Counted from the stretch's first letter, positions 16,110 to 24,625 are shown. The stretch: 64,000 nt of DNA from Burkholderia sp. Ac-20365 (GCF_017104715.1 NZ_JAAGPI010000010.1:124001-188000), one strand, 5' to 3'. Program-made: numbers and translations. The notes: generated from the letters alone by a model not told the origin.

Positions 16110-18191
16110 TCATTCGATCGACGCGATGACACTGCCCACCTTGTCGGTACTCACGCGCCAGCCCGGCGGAATGACGATGGTGGTGTCGGAACTTTCGAGG
16201 ATCACGGGGCCCGTGATCGGTTGGTCGAGCTTCGAGCGCGGCAGGATCGGCGTATCGATCCAGCCTGTCTGGCGATCGAAATAAACACGCCGCGTAGCCG
16301 CCGATGCTTCGAATTGCGCCGCTTTCGAACTGCGGATATCGTTGAAATCAAGCGTGCTGGTTGCGATGCCGCGTGCGAGGAGACGCACGTTCGCGCATTC
16401 GATCGCATCGTTGGATGCGTAACCGTAGATGCCTGCATACGCGTCGCGGAACGCCTTGCGCAAGGTCTCGCGCGTCGATTCGTTCAGCTGCTCCGGCAGC
16501 GGGACAGGAATCTCGTAGTCCTGGCCCTTGAAGCGCATGTCGAGATCGAACACGTATTGGATGCGGTCCGCTGAATAGCCTTCTTCAGCGAGCGCGCCGC
16601 GAGCGTCTTCACGCATTTGCGCAACCGTTTCGGCCAGCGCATCGATGTCGAGCGAATCCAGCAGATTGAGCGACGGCTTCACGAAGTAGCGTTCGACCGC
16701 GCCCGCCAGCATGCCCATCGCCGTGAAGACGCCAGGCGCGGCCGGAAAAACGACTTTCTTCATGTCGAGCGCGCGCGCCAGATCGCACGCGTGCACCGGC
16801 CCTGAGCCACCAAAGGCCACGAGCGTGAAGTCACGCGGATCGACGCCGCGTTCAACCGTCACCGCCTTGATCGTGCGCGCCATGTTGACGTTCACCACTT
16901 CGCGGATACCGACGGCGGCTTCTTCGACCTGAATGCCGAGCGGTTTGGCAAGCAGCGTATCGACGGCTTCGCGCGCGGCGTTGATCTTGAGTTCCATCGT
17001 GCCGCCTGCCAGACGCTGCGGCAGGAAGCCGAGAATCGCGTTCGCGTCGGTCACGGTCGGCTTCTCGCCGCCGATGCCGTAGCACACCGGCCCCGGAAAC
17101 GCGCCCGCGGACACGGGGCCAACGCTGAGCAAGCCACCCGCGTCGATCCAGGCGATCGAACCCGCACCGCTGCCCACTTCGGCGACGTCGATCGTCGGCA
17201 CGCGCATCATGTAGCCGCCCGCCTTGATGAAGCGGCTCGGCGTCGAGATGCCGGCGCGGAATTCATACTCGTTGGTGCGCGCCAGTTGTCCGTCGTGAAT
17301 GAGCGATGCCGACGCTGTCGTGCCGCCCATGTCGAACACGACGAGATCCTTGTCCTTGCGGGCATCGCCGAGACGGCCGGCGCCGACCACACCTGCGGAA
17401 CGTCCCGAAGAGATGAAGAACACCGGTGTGTCCTGCGCAATCCGCGCGCTGGACAGTCCGCCATTCGAATTGCTCACCAGCAACGGTGCTTTCACGCCGA
17501 TGCGCTTGAGACCCGACTCCAGACGCTGGAGATACGTGCGAAGCGCGGGCAGCACATAAGCGTTCACGACCGTCGTCGACGTGCGCTCGTACTCGCGGAG
17601 TTCCGGCAGCACCGAAATCGAAGCGGTCACGCTGATGTCCGGAAACGCGCGCTGAAACGCTTCGAGCGCGGCAGCTTCGTTCGCCCCGTTCTTGTACGAG
17701 TTGATGAAGCAGATCGCGACGGACTCGATGCCTTCCTTCTGGAAGAATTCGCCCGCCTTGATGACTTCATCGACGGGTGTCGGACGCAGCACTTCACCCG
17801 ACGCCAGCACACGCTCACTGATCTCCAGACGGTAGCGGCGCTCCACCAGCGGCACGGGCTTGTCCCACGACAGATCGAACATCGTCGGAGTACGCACGCG
17901 CCCGATTTCGAGCACATCGCGAAAGCCTTTGGTCGTGATCAGACCGCATTTCGCGCCCACTTTCTGCAGCATCGTGTTGGATCCGACCGTCGTGCCGTGC
18001 AGCACCTCCTTCACGTCGGCCGTCGCCAGACCGGACTGCTCCAGGATGCGCTCGACACCCGTCAGCACCGCCTCTTCCGGCGCCTTGGGTGTGGACGAGA
18101 CCTTGGTGAAGTGAACGTTGCCCTTATCGTCGAGCAACACAAGGTCCGTGAAAGTACCGCCGATGTCGACGCCGATTCTCGCGCTTGCCAT
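16110..18191 (-). CDS. hyuA: Hydantoinase/oxoprolinase ATPase subunit (HyuA)
   Basis: 693 residues beginning MASARIGVDIGGTFTDLVLLDD, the actin-fold phosphate loop of HyuA proteins. It also has HGTTVGSNTMLQ, VVFDMGGTTASASLI, GAGSIAWIDAGG and FGGSGPVHACDLA. HyuA phosphorylates the amide oxygen of a lactam or imide with ATP so that HyuB can hydrolyse it. Known members act on hydantoins, 5-oxoproline, caprolactam and related rings; the substrate is not predictable from the motifs alone. It is the first gene of the 11-gene minus operon, so its promoter lies in 18192-18634, where two repeated operator-like sites are found. Confidence 0.92.
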   Translation of the reverse strand: MASARIGVDIGGTFTDLVLLDDKGNVHFTKVSSTPKAPEEAVLTGVERILEQSGLATADVKEVLHGTTVGSNTMLQKVGAKCGLITTKGFRDVLEIGRVRTPTMFDLSWDKPVPLVERRYRLEISERVLASGEVLRPTPVDEVIKAGEFFQKEGIESVAICFINSYKNGANEAAALEAFQRAFPDISVTASISVLPELREYERTSTTVVNAYVLPALRTYLQRLESGLKRIGVKAPLLVSNSNGGLSSARIAQDTPVFFISSGRSAGVVGAGRLGDARKDKDLVVFDMGGTTASASLIHDGQLARTNEYEFRAGISTPSRFIKAGGYMMRVPTIDVAEVGSGAGSIAWIDAGGLLSVGPVSAGAFPGPVCYGIGGEKPTVTDANAILGFLPQRLAGGTMELKINAAREAVDTLLAKPLGIQVEEAAVGIREVVNVNMARTIKAVTVERGVDPRDFTLVAFGGSGPVHACDLARALDMKKVVFPAAPGVFTAMGMLAGAVERYFVKPSLNLLDSLDIDALAETVAQMREDARGALAEEGYSADRIQYVFDLDMRFKGQDYEIPVPLPEQLNESTRETLRKAFRDAYAGIYGYASNDAIECANVRLLARGIATSTLDFNDIRSSKAAQFEASAATRRVYFDRQTGWIDTPILPRSKLDQPITGPVILESSDTTIVIPPGWRVSTDKVGSVIASIE

Positions 18192-18393
18192 ATCGATTCC
18201 CGATGTTCTCGAGTCCTCGTGCTGGTTTCCGGACGAGGCGCTCGTTACCTAGTTGAAAGACCACAGCGAATCCTGCGAAAGCCCGTCACAAACAAACCGG
18301 ACCTCAACAGGTTATGGATGATTGGCGCCAATTATCTGCATCGCAGAAAGTGCTGCTTCGCGGTAGAAACGCGTCGCCGTTCCATGCGTTGCA

Positions 18394-18414
18394 TTGTCGA
18401 TCAAATGACGACAA
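18394..18414. promoter_or_regulatory. Candidate GntR operator, copy 1
   Basis: TTGTCG (18394-18399), nine bases, CGACAA (18409-18414): a perfect 6-bp inverted repeat with 15-bp centre-to-centre spacing. It has the same layout as the sites at 18560 and 20604. It lies about 200 bp upstream of hyuA. FadR-type GntR dimers bind short palindromes of this kind. Confidence 0.6.
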
Positions 18415-18559
18415 AGTCAAAGGTGGAAAAAAATAATTCGAGAACGTGCGCGCCTCAATCCCTTATCCGATAAGGCTTTAAAGGCCAGATAGGTGGTTTA
18501 CCTGGTCGGAAAAAGCCCGAGCAAAACAGCCTTGACAGCACTAAATGATCATGAAAATA

Positions 18560-18580
18560 TTGTCGACATAAGATCGACTT
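18560..18580. promoter_or_regulatory. Candidate GntR operator, copy 2
   Basis: TTGTCG (18560-18565), nine bases, CGACTT (18575-18580), a one-sided variant of the same palindrome. Its left half and first spacer bases (TTGTCGACAT) are identical to the site in front of the GntR gene at 20604. It lies 54 bp before the SDR start codon, a position suited to repression. Confidence 0.6.
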
Positions 18581-18634
18581 CACGCCGACACACCGGCTCG
18601 GCGCGGTCGTTTCCATTGAGGTAACGAGGCACTT

Positions 18635-19420
18635 ATGAAAGACGAATCGAACCTGATAGTTGTGACCGGGGGCGCGAGCGGGATCGGCGAAGCAACGGTG
18701 CAACGCTTCGCAACGGCCGGCTGGCGTCTGGCGGTCGCGGACGTCAATGCCGAAGGTGGAGAAAAGGTGGTCGCATCGCTGCGCAAAGCTGGCGTCGATG
18801 CCCGGTTCTTCCCGGTGGATCTGGCCGACGAAGCCTCCGTCACGCGCTTCGCCGATGCAGTCGTTCGCGAACAGGGCGTGCCGAATGCGCTGGTGAACGC
18901 GGGCGGAATCCTGCAAAACGCCGTGCGCCTGCTCGACCTCGAACTGGCGGAATTCGATCGGCTGTTTCAGATCAACGTGCGCGGCACGCTCGTCGCCTCA
19001 CGCGCGTTTGGGAAGTTCATGTGCGAAGCCGGGCAAGGGTCGATCGTCAATCTTTGTTCGCTGACGACGTTTCGCCCATCGGCGCAGATCGGCTACGCAG
19101 TCGGCAAATCGGGACTCAAGTTGCTGACCGAAACCATCGCGGCGGAATGGGGCCCCAAGGGCATCCGCGTCAATGCGGTGGCACCGGGCTACACGCTGAC
19201 CCAGGCGATGCAGGCCCGGATCGATGCAGGTCAGCGCGACCCCGAAGCGGTCATTAACAAGTCGGCGCTGCGCCGGTTCGTCAAGCCTTCCGAGGTGGCA
19301 GACGCCATCTATTTCCTCTGCTCGCCTGAGGCGGCGGCCATCACGGGCGTCACCCTGCCTATCGATTGCGGCTGGCTCGTCAGCACGGCGTATCAGGCGT
19401 ATGCGTCACAACCCGCTTAA
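18635..19420 (+). CDS. Short-chain dehydrogenase/reductase
   Basis: 261 residues of a classical SDR. It has the cofactor motif TGGASGIG, a VNAGG variant of the NAG motif, Ser in NLCSLTTF and the YAVGK catalytic pair, ending with TLPIDCGW. Acidic residues after beta-2 (ADVNAEGG) favour NAD(H). It is divergent from hyuA, has operator copy 2 just upstream, and is followed 19 bp later by a tautomerase gene. It probably oxidises a hydroxyl group of a pathway intermediate; the substrate is unknown. Confidence 0.88.
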   Translation: MKDESNLIVVTGGASGIGEATVQRFATAGWRLAVADVNAEGGEKVVASLRKAGVDARFFPVDLADEASVTRFADAVVREQGVPNALVNAGGILQNAVRLLDLELAEFDRLFQINVRGTLVASRAFGKFMCEAGQGSIVNLCSLTTFRPSAQIGYAVGKSGLKLLTETIAAEWGPKGIRVNAVAPGYTLTQAMQARIDAGQRDPEAVINKSALRRFVKPSEVADAIYFLCSPEAAAITGVTLPIDCGWLVSTAYQAYASQPA

Positions 19421-19439
19421 CCTTCAAAAAGGAACTGAA

Positions 19440-19646
19440 ATGCCTATCCTCACACTGGAAATGCTGTCCGGCCGGACGGAAGAACAGAAGATCGAACTCG
19501 CCGACGTGCTCACCCGCGAAACCGCGCGCATCGCAAAGTGCTCGCTTCAGGATGTGCAGATTGTCTTCAGCGAAGTGCCGCGCTCAAGCTGGGCAGTTGG
19601 CGGGAAATTGGCGTCGAAGAAAGAGGCTTCCGGCAGCGGGAGCTAG
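19440..19646 (+). CDS. 4-oxalocrotonate tautomerase-like small enzyme
   Basis: 68 codons. After Met removal Pro1 is N-terminal (PILTLEMLSGRTEEQK), as required for the catalytic base of this superfamily. Arg11 is present, but the position of Arg39 is Gln (DVQIVFSE) and that of Phe50 is Trp. These changes suggest a substrate other than 2-hydroxymuconate. The SDR-tautomerase pair points to handling of an enol or keto acid. AAGGAA lies upstream of the start. It ends before a 9-bp-stem hairpin. Confidence 0.85.
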   Translation: MPILTLEMLSGRTEEQKIELADVLTRETARIAKCSLQDVQIVFSEVPRSSWAVGGKLASKKEASGSGS

Positions 19647-19703
19647 AGAAGGAAGCCGGTCGGTTGAGTTTCCGGCCGGCCAATGCATCAACTTGCGGAA
19701 CGA

Positions 19704-19724
19704 CTCTGGCGCCACGCGCCAGAG
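19704..19724. terminator. Hairpin between convergent tautomerase and GntR genes
   Basis: A perfect 9-bp stem, CTCTGGCGC / GCGCCAGAG, with loop CAC. It lies one base from the GntR stop codon and 57 bp after the tautomerase stop. There is no T run, so termination would be weak or Rho-assisted. Confidence 0.5.
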
Positions 19725-19725
19725 A

Positions 19726-20559
19726 TCAGCTGAGTGACGAGCTGGTTTCTTTTGCCGTCTTCGTCTGCCGGGAACGGCCTTTCTCCTGTCGCTCATCCGT
19801 CGACGCAGCGCTGCGCGACTTGCTCGCGGACGCGAACTTGACCGGAATCTGCGCGGTGAGATTGCGATCCAGATACTCCATGAAGCGCCCCTTGAACTGC
19901 GTCGCGTGTTCGTGAGCCCACGACTCTGCGCGATCGGCGTCACCTTCCTCGATAGCCTGCAGCAACTCAGTATGATGAGCGGCCATCCGTTCGGGTGAGA
20001 TGTTCGGATCGAGCGCCTGGTACTTCAAATGCAGGTGCAGCATTCGCCGCCCTTCGTCGAGCAAACGCCGGTACAGGTCAGCGAAATAGGCATTGCGTCC
20101 CGCTTTCGCGATCGTCATGTGGAATTCGTAGTTGCGCTCGATCATCGGCAGGCTGTCACCCGTTTTGATGCTCTCCGCCACGCCCTTCAGATACGCCTTG
20201 TGTGCGGCGAGGATCGCACGCACGTCATCTGCCGTTCGATGGACGGCAGCCAGCCGGTGCGTGACCCGCTGAAGCAGATCCAGTGCATCGAGGAACTCAG
20301 GAACACGCTGGAAATCGATTGGCGTTACGACGTTTCCGCGATTCGGCAGGATCGTCACCAGACCTTCGGCCGAGAGCCGAACGAGCGCTTCACGAACCGG
20401 CGAACGGGACACGGAAAATCGCTCCGCCACGCCCAGTTCGTCGAGATGCGTACCTGGCGCGAGCTTCATGGTCAAGATTTCGTTGCGCAGCGTCTGATAG
20501 ACGCGCGTCGTGCCCGTTTCCTTTGCTGCGTCGACGGGTTGCTCTGCTGCCTTTGCCAT
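19726..20559 (-). CDS. GntR/FadR-type transcriptional regulator (FCD domain)
   Basis: 277 residues from the ATG at 20559 with AGGA upstream. The winged helix (VYQTLRNEILTMKLAPGTHLDE, SRSPVREALVRLSAEGL) is followed by an FCD helical domain carrying the metal-binding histidines (NYEFHMTIA, HHTELL, HEHATQF). The C-terminus is a Lys/Ser-rich tail. A longer reading from 20649 would translate through the operator-like palindrome at 20604-20624 and is less likely. The palindrome 45 bp upstream, shared with the hyuA/SDR promoter region, suggests autoregulation and control of the locus. Confidence 0.9.
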   Translation of the reverse strand: MAKAAEQPVDAAKETGTTRVYQTLRNEILTMKLAPGTHLDELGVAERFSVSRSPVREALVRLSAEGLVTILPNRGNVVTPIDFQRVPEFLDALDLLQRVTHRLAAVHRTADDVRAILAAHKAYLKGVAESIKTGDSLPMIERNYEFHMTIAKAGRNAYFADLYRRLLDEGRRMLHLHLKYQALDPNISPERMAAHHTELLQAIEEGDADRAESWAHEHATQFKGRFMEYLDRNLTAQIPVKFASASKSRSAASTDERQEKGRSRQTKTAKETSSSLS

Positions 20560-20603
20560 AACAAATCCTGGTTTGCTGCCGAGATGACTCCGGGGCCGGA
20601 ACA

Positions 20604-20624
20604 TTGTCGACATCTTGCCGACAA
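20604..20624. promoter_or_regulatory. Candidate GntR operator, copy 3 (autoregulatory)
   Basis: TTGTCG (20604-20609), nine bases, CGACAA (20619-20624): the same perfect inverted repeat as at 18394. It is placed 45 bp before the GntR start codon at 20559. Confidence 0.6.
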
Positions 20625-20795
20625 TTCTACGCCTTTCGTGCACATTCATGTGCGCGTGGCGGGGTATGGTTGACCCGGAGACGTTGCCCGTTTCGCTGAA
20701 AAAAGTTTATTGGCTACAATTATTTGCGTCCTGAACGCGGCAATTCTCGCGCGCTTTTCGGGTGAAACCAATCTCTCTTCCCGTTGGCCCACATC

Positions 20796-21548
20796 ATGTC
20801 GTCTGTCCTTGCCATTCCGAAGATCATCAAGCAATCAATGGGTGCGCAAGCGGTCGATGTACTTCGACAGGCCATCACTCGCGGCGACATAGCCGCAGGC
20901 TCGCGCATCACCGAATTGCAGTTATCCGAACACCTGGATCTGTCGCGCGCCACGGTACGAGCGGCGCTGCATCAACTGGCCAAAGAAGGATTGACGAAGC
21001 TCGTGCCTTACACCGGCTGGACGGTTGTCGCGTTGACGTCGAAAGACGCGTGGGAACTGTACACGTTGAGGGCGAGCCTGGAGCGACTCGCGGCCCAACT
21101 GGTTGCATCGAAGCTCGATCGTCACAAGCACAAGAAGATCAGCGCCCGTTTCGCAACGCTTGAAAAGTGTTGCGCACGCGCCGATGCGGAGGCAATTGCC
21201 GAGGCGGATTTTGCCCTTCACAAAACGATCATCGAACTGTCCGATCACGAGCGGCTTCGAATGCAATACGAGATCGTCGAGCGGCAGATCCGTATCTTCA
21301 TCCGCTCGAGCGACGAACTGGCGACTGACCCGCAAGATCTGATCGACCAGCATCGCCCTATCGTCGAGGCACTGCTCGCGAGAGACGTCGATGAAGCGGG
21401 AAGGCTGTCCGAGGCGCACAACATGACAGAAGGAAGCAAGCTGGCCGCGCATCTGCTTTCTCTTGAGGCGCAACTGCCTGCCACGGAAAAACCGGAATCG
21501 ACGGGGCGATTGAAGAATCTGAACGCGCGACGCCGCAAGGGAACGTGA
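20796..21548 (+). CDS. Second GntR/FadR-type regulator (FCD domain)
   Basis: 250 residues from the ATG at 20796; a TTG at 20784 could add four. It has a GntR winged helix (DVLRQAITRGDIAAGSRITELQLSEHLDLSRATVRAALHQL) and an FCD domain with ALHKTIIELSDH and the late histidine in EAHNM. It is divergent from the GntR gene at 19726 and only distantly similar to it. It may sense a second intermediate of the same pathway. It lacks a clear ribosome site. Confidence 0.88.
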   Translation: MSSVLAIPKIIKQSMGAQAVDVLRQAITRGDIAAGSRITELQLSEHLDLSRATVRAALHQLAKEGLTKLVPYTGWTVVALTSKDAWELYTLRASLERLAAQLVASKLDRHKHKKISARFATLEKCCARADAEAIAEADFALHKTIIELSDHERLRMQYEIVERQIRIFIRSSDELATDPQDLIDQHRPIVEALLARDVDEAGRLSEAHNMTEGSKLAAHLLSLEAQLPATEKPESTGRLKNLNARRRKGT

Positions 21549-21653
21549 GTGTTCCGCCGGAGCCTTCCTGAGACCCATACCGGGTCAAACACACGCGGCG
21601 CAAACTGATCGACACCCAACTCAAAACGCGCCTACGTCTCCAGTCATTCAGCC

Positions 21654-21677
21654 GCAAAAAAGTGCCAGCTTTTTTGC
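21654..21677 (+). terminator. Weak hairpin after the second GntR gene
   Basis: A 9-bp stem GCAAAAAAG / CTTTTTTGC with loop TGCCAG, about 105 bp after the stop codon. The stem is mostly A-T pairs, so it is a weak terminator candidate at best. The remaining gap to 21804 holds only the presumed ArsR promoter. Confidence 0.3.
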
Positions 21678-21803
21678 GCGTCAAAAGCTATCACCCCCAT
21701 TACGAGTAAGGCCATCCGTCAATATCGTAAAAACACGATATATGATTCGACCCATAGCGATGCAGATGCCGACGTTCCGGCCAGAGAGTCTGTCCGCTGT
21801 TTC

Positions 21804-22133
21804 ATGAACACGAAGACCCATACGACCATCACCGATATCGACGTCGACGCGATCCACAAGGCCTTGGCCAACCCGGCGCGTCGCGTGATTCTGACCAAGC
21901 TGCGCGAGCCGGAGAAGTACTTCCCGACTCAGGAGCTGTCGTACGACCACGGCGTCTGTGCCGGGCAGTTCGACGACTGTTGCGGCCTGTCGCAGTCCAC
22001 GGTATCCGCGCACCTCGCCGCGCTGCAGCGCGCGGGGCTGATTACGTCGAAACGCGTCGGTCAGTGGGTGTTCTTCAAGCGTAACGAGGCCGTCATCCAG
22101 GCGTTCCTCGCGCACATGAACGCGGATCTCTGA
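21804..22133 (+). CDS. ArsR-type HTH regulator
   Basis: 109 residues with an ArsR/SmtB-like winged helix (ALANPARRVILTKLREPEKYF and LSQSTVSAHLAALQRAGLITSKRVGQWVFFKRN). Cysteines in HGVCAGQFDDCCGLS precede the recognition helix and could sense thiol-reactive or metal ligands. The Old Yellow Enzyme gene starts 77 bp downstream in the same direction. In many Proteobacteria this regulator/OYE pairing responds to electrophiles, which fits the cysteine cluster. Confidence 0.88.
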   Translation: MNTKTHTTITDIDVDAIHKALANPARRVILTKLREPEKYFPTQELSYDHGVCAGQFDDCCGLSQSTVSAHLAALQRAGLITSKRVGQWVFFKRNEAVIQAFLAHMNADL

Positions 22134-22210
22134 CGCACGTCTCGCGTCTTCGCTTTCCCCGAATGCAGTATCGACACAACGGGCCATGCGCCCGCAAGGA
22201 TTGAATCAAC

Positions 22211-23272
22211 ATGCCGACACTTTTCGACCCGCTCCAGATTGGCGACATCACGCTGAAGAACCGTATCGTGATGGCGCCGCTCACGCGTCAACGCGCCGGC
22301 GACGTGCGCGTGCCCAACGCGCTGATGGCGAAGTACTACGCCGAGCGCGCTACCGCGGGCCTGATCCTTTCCGAAGCCACGTCCGTCACGCCGCAAGGCC
22401 TCGGCTACGCCGACACGCCGGGCATCTGGTCGGATGAACAGGTGGAAGGCTGGAAGCTGGTGACGGAAGCCGTCCACAAGGAAGGCGGCAAGATTTTCCT
22501 GCAACTGTGGCACGTCGGCCGCGTGTCGGACCCCGTGTTCCTGAACGGCGAACTGCCCGTTGCGCCGAGCGCGATCGCGCCGGAAGGCCACGTGAGCCTC
22601 GTGCGTCCGCAACGTCCGTTCGTGACGCCGCGTGCGCTCGATATCTCGGAGATTCCGGGCATCGTGGCTGCGTACCGCAAGGGCGCGGAAAACGCGAAGA
22701 AGGCAGGCTTCGACGGCGTCGAAGTGCATGGCGCGAACGGCTATCTGCTCGACCAGTTCCTGCAGGACAGCACCAACAAGCGCACCGACGCGTACGGCGG
22801 CTCGATCGAAAACCGCGCGCGTCTGCTGCTCGAAGTGACGGATGCGTGTATTGAAGTGTGGGGCGCGGACCGCGTCGGCATGCACCTCGCGCCACGCGGC
22901 GATGCGCACACGATGGGCGATTCCGATGCAGCCGCGACGTTCGGCTATGTCGCGCGTGAACTCGGCAAGCGCAAGATCGCATTCATCGCGGCACGCGAAG
23001 CGGTGGGCGACGACCGCCTTGGCCCGCAACTGAAGAAGGAATTCGGCGGCGTATATATCGCCAACGAAAACTTCACGAAGGACAGCGCGCAAAAGCTGCT
23101 CGACGCGGGCGAAGCGGATGCCGTCGCATGGGGCAAGCTGTACATCGCGAATCCGGATCTCGTACGCCGCTTCGAACTGGATGCGCCGCTGAACGCGCCC
23201 GTTCCGGCAACGTTCTATGCGGAAGGCGAAGCAGGTTACACCGATTATCCGGCGCTGGAAGCAGTCGCCTGA
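22211..23272 (+). CDS. Old Yellow Enzyme family alkene reductase (NemA/XenB-like)
   Basis: 353 residues of an FMN TIM barrel: MAPLTRQRAGD, LQLWHVGRVS, EVHGANGYLLDQFLQ, RTDAYGGSIENRARL and the C-terminal AWGKLYIANPDL. Such enzymes reduce activated alkenes, maleimides or nitro-esters with NAD(P)H. It follows an ArsR regulator with reactive-looking cysteines, consistent with electrophile detoxification, and ends before a strong terminator. Confidence 0.92.
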   Translation: MPTLFDPLQIGDITLKNRIVMAPLTRQRAGDVRVPNALMAKYYAERATAGLILSEATSVTPQGLGYADTPGIWSDEQVEGWKLVTEAVHKEGGKIFLQLWHVGRVSDPVFLNGELPVAPSAIAPEGHVSLVRPQRPFVTPRALDISEIPGIVAAYRKGAENAKKAGFDGVEVHGANGYLLDQFLQDSTNKRTDAYGGSIENRARLLLEVTDACIEVWGADRVGMHLAPRGDAHTMGDSDAAATFGYVARELGKRKIAFIAAREAVGDDRLGPQLKKEFGGVYIANENFTKDSAQKLLDAGEADAVAWGKLYIANPDLVRRFELDAPLNAPVPATFYAEGEAGYTDYPALEAVA

Positions 23273-23304
23273 GTCTGCGCAGCAGAGGTAGTCCGGTAGC
23301 ACCG

Positions 23305-23340
23305 AAAAACGCGGCGGGAAGTCATTCCCGCCGCGTTTTT
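23305..23340. terminator. Bidirectional terminator after the OYE gene
   Basis: A perfect 16-bp stem (23305-23320 and 23325-23340), GC-rich core CGCGGCGGGAA, loop GTCA, with A run on the left and T run on the right. It overlaps the space between the convergent OYE and GNAT genes. Confidence 0.88.
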
Positions 23341-23341
23341 T

Positions 23342-23878
23342 TCATTCATGCTCAGCAGGCTTCACCGTGCGCCGCATGAACACACGCTTCGTTTCATCGA
23401 CACCGCGCGCGATCCTCAACTCGCGCACGCGCAACAGCGCGGCATCGAGTTCGTCGTCGGCCAGCACGCTGAAGCCGAGCCGCTGGTAATACGGCGCATT
23501 CCACGGCACATGCCGGAACGTCGACAGCTCGACATGCGCTGCGCCCGCCGCGCGCGCCCGCTCGTCGACCTGATCGAGCAAGGCCGCGCCGATACGCCGC
23601 CCGGCATGCTGCGGCACCACGTCGAGCGCCTCGACATAGATGCGCCCGCGCAGCATCGCGAACATCACGAAGCCGACGCATGCTTCGCCGCATTGCGCGA
23701 CGATCACTTCCGACGCCCTCACCTTCTTCAGCACGAACGGCGCATCCATCGGACGCGCCGCCGCAATGCCCGTCAGTCCGACCGAGACGAAACGCTGCGC
23801 CGCTTCGTATTCGACGATGCGAATCGACGGAACGTCTTCGGGCACGGCTGGGCGATAGTGAACGGCGGGCGCTTGCAT
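23342..23878 (-). CDS. GNAT family N-acetyltransferase
   Basis: 178 residues from the ATG at 23878. The acetyl-CoA loop is in ALDVVPQHAGRRIGAALLDQV, followed by the GNAT motif B region HVPWNAPYYQRLGF. The family transfers acetyl groups to amines or protein N-termini; the substrate is unknown. A reading from 23935 adds an uncharacteristic cysteine/arginine-rich segment and was not used. Confidence 0.8.
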   Translation of the reverse strand: MQAPAVHYRPAVPEDVPSIRIVEYEAAQRFVSVGLTGIAAARPMDAPFVLKKVRASEVIVAQCGEACVGFVMFAMLRGRIYVEALDVVPQHAGRRIGAALLDQVDERARAAGAAHVELSTFRHVPWNAPYYQRLGFSVLADDELDAALLRVRELRIARGVDETKRVFMRRTVKPAEHE

Positions 23879-23986
23879 GGGTTCATCGGTTGGGTCCGAG
23901 CGGACATATTGACACCGCTTGCCCGCGCAACTCAACCCGCCGCGCCGATATAATCCAGCACAGACCGTCCCGCAAAGGAGTCGCCG

Positions 23987-24598
23987 ATGGCACTGTCAGG
24001 TCTTCTCGTCTTCGCGCTCGCGCTGATCGTCGCGGCCGGCTCGCCCGGTCCCAGTATCGCGGCGCTCGTCGCGCGCGTGCTCACCAACGGCTTCAGGGAC
24101 GTGCTGCCGTTTCTCGCCGCGATGTGGATCGGCGAAGCGTTGTGGCTCACCTGCGCGGTTGCGGGCCTCGCCGTCGTGGCGCATACCTTCGCGTTGGTGT
24201 TCATCGCGCTGAAATTCGTGGGTGTCGCGTATCTGCTGTTCCTCGCATGGAAGATGTGGTTCGCGCCCGCCGACGTTCGCGAAAGCGCGCTGCCGAGCGG
24301 CCAGTCGCCGTGGCGCATGTTCGTCGCAGGGCTGATGGTCACGCTCGGCAACCCGAAGATCATGGTTTTCTATCTGGCGCTGCTGCCTACCATCGTCGAT
24401 CTGTCGCGCGTCGGCACGCTCGCCTGGCTCGAGCTGACACTGACGATGCTTGCCGTGCTGATGTCCGTCGATTTCATCTGGGCGCTCGCCGCCGTCAAGG
24501 CGCGCACGCTGCTGACCAGCCGCCGCGCAGTGAAGATCGCCAACCGCACCAGCGCGACGCTGATGGCAGGCGCTGCGGCCGCCATCGCTGCACGCTGA
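23987..24598 (+). CDS. LysE/RhtB family amino-acid exporter
   Basis: 203 hydrophobic residues with the family start (ALIVAAGSPGPSIAALVARVLTNGF) and the middle GNPKIMVFYLALLPT block; about six membrane segments. AAAGGAG precedes the ATG. Members export amino acids or derivatives. The FUSC gene follows after 27 bp in the same direction, so this may be a two-gene export unit. Confidence 0.88.
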   Translation: MALSGLLVFALALIVAAGSPGPSIAALVARVLTNGFRDVLPFLAAMWIGEALWLTCAVAGLAVVAHTFALVFIALKFVGVAYLLFLAWKMWFAPADVRESALPSGQSPWRMFVAGLMVTLGNPKIMVFYLALLPTIVDLSRVGTLAWLELTLTMLAVLMSVDFIWALAAVKARTLLTSRRAVKIANRTSATLMAGAAAAIAAR

Positions 24599-24625
24599 AC
24601 CCACACTCCTTTCAACGAGGGCTGC

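Larger units (their letters stand above)
18192..18634. promoter_or_regulatory. Divergent promoter region of the hyuA and SDR operons
   Basis: A 443-bp gap with no credible gene. It is more AT-rich than its surroundings and holds two copies of TTGTCG-N9-CGAC(A/T)(A/T), one nearer hyuA and one 54 bp from the SDR start. The position between two divergent catabolic operons and next to two GntR genes makes it the control hub of the locus. Promoter boxes could not be fixed with confidence. Confidence 0.6.

Noticed and set aside
19584..20649. Longer GntR reading from 20649
   Set aside because: It would translate through the palindromic operator candidate at 20604-20624 and adds an N-terminus before the winged helix that does not resemble the family.
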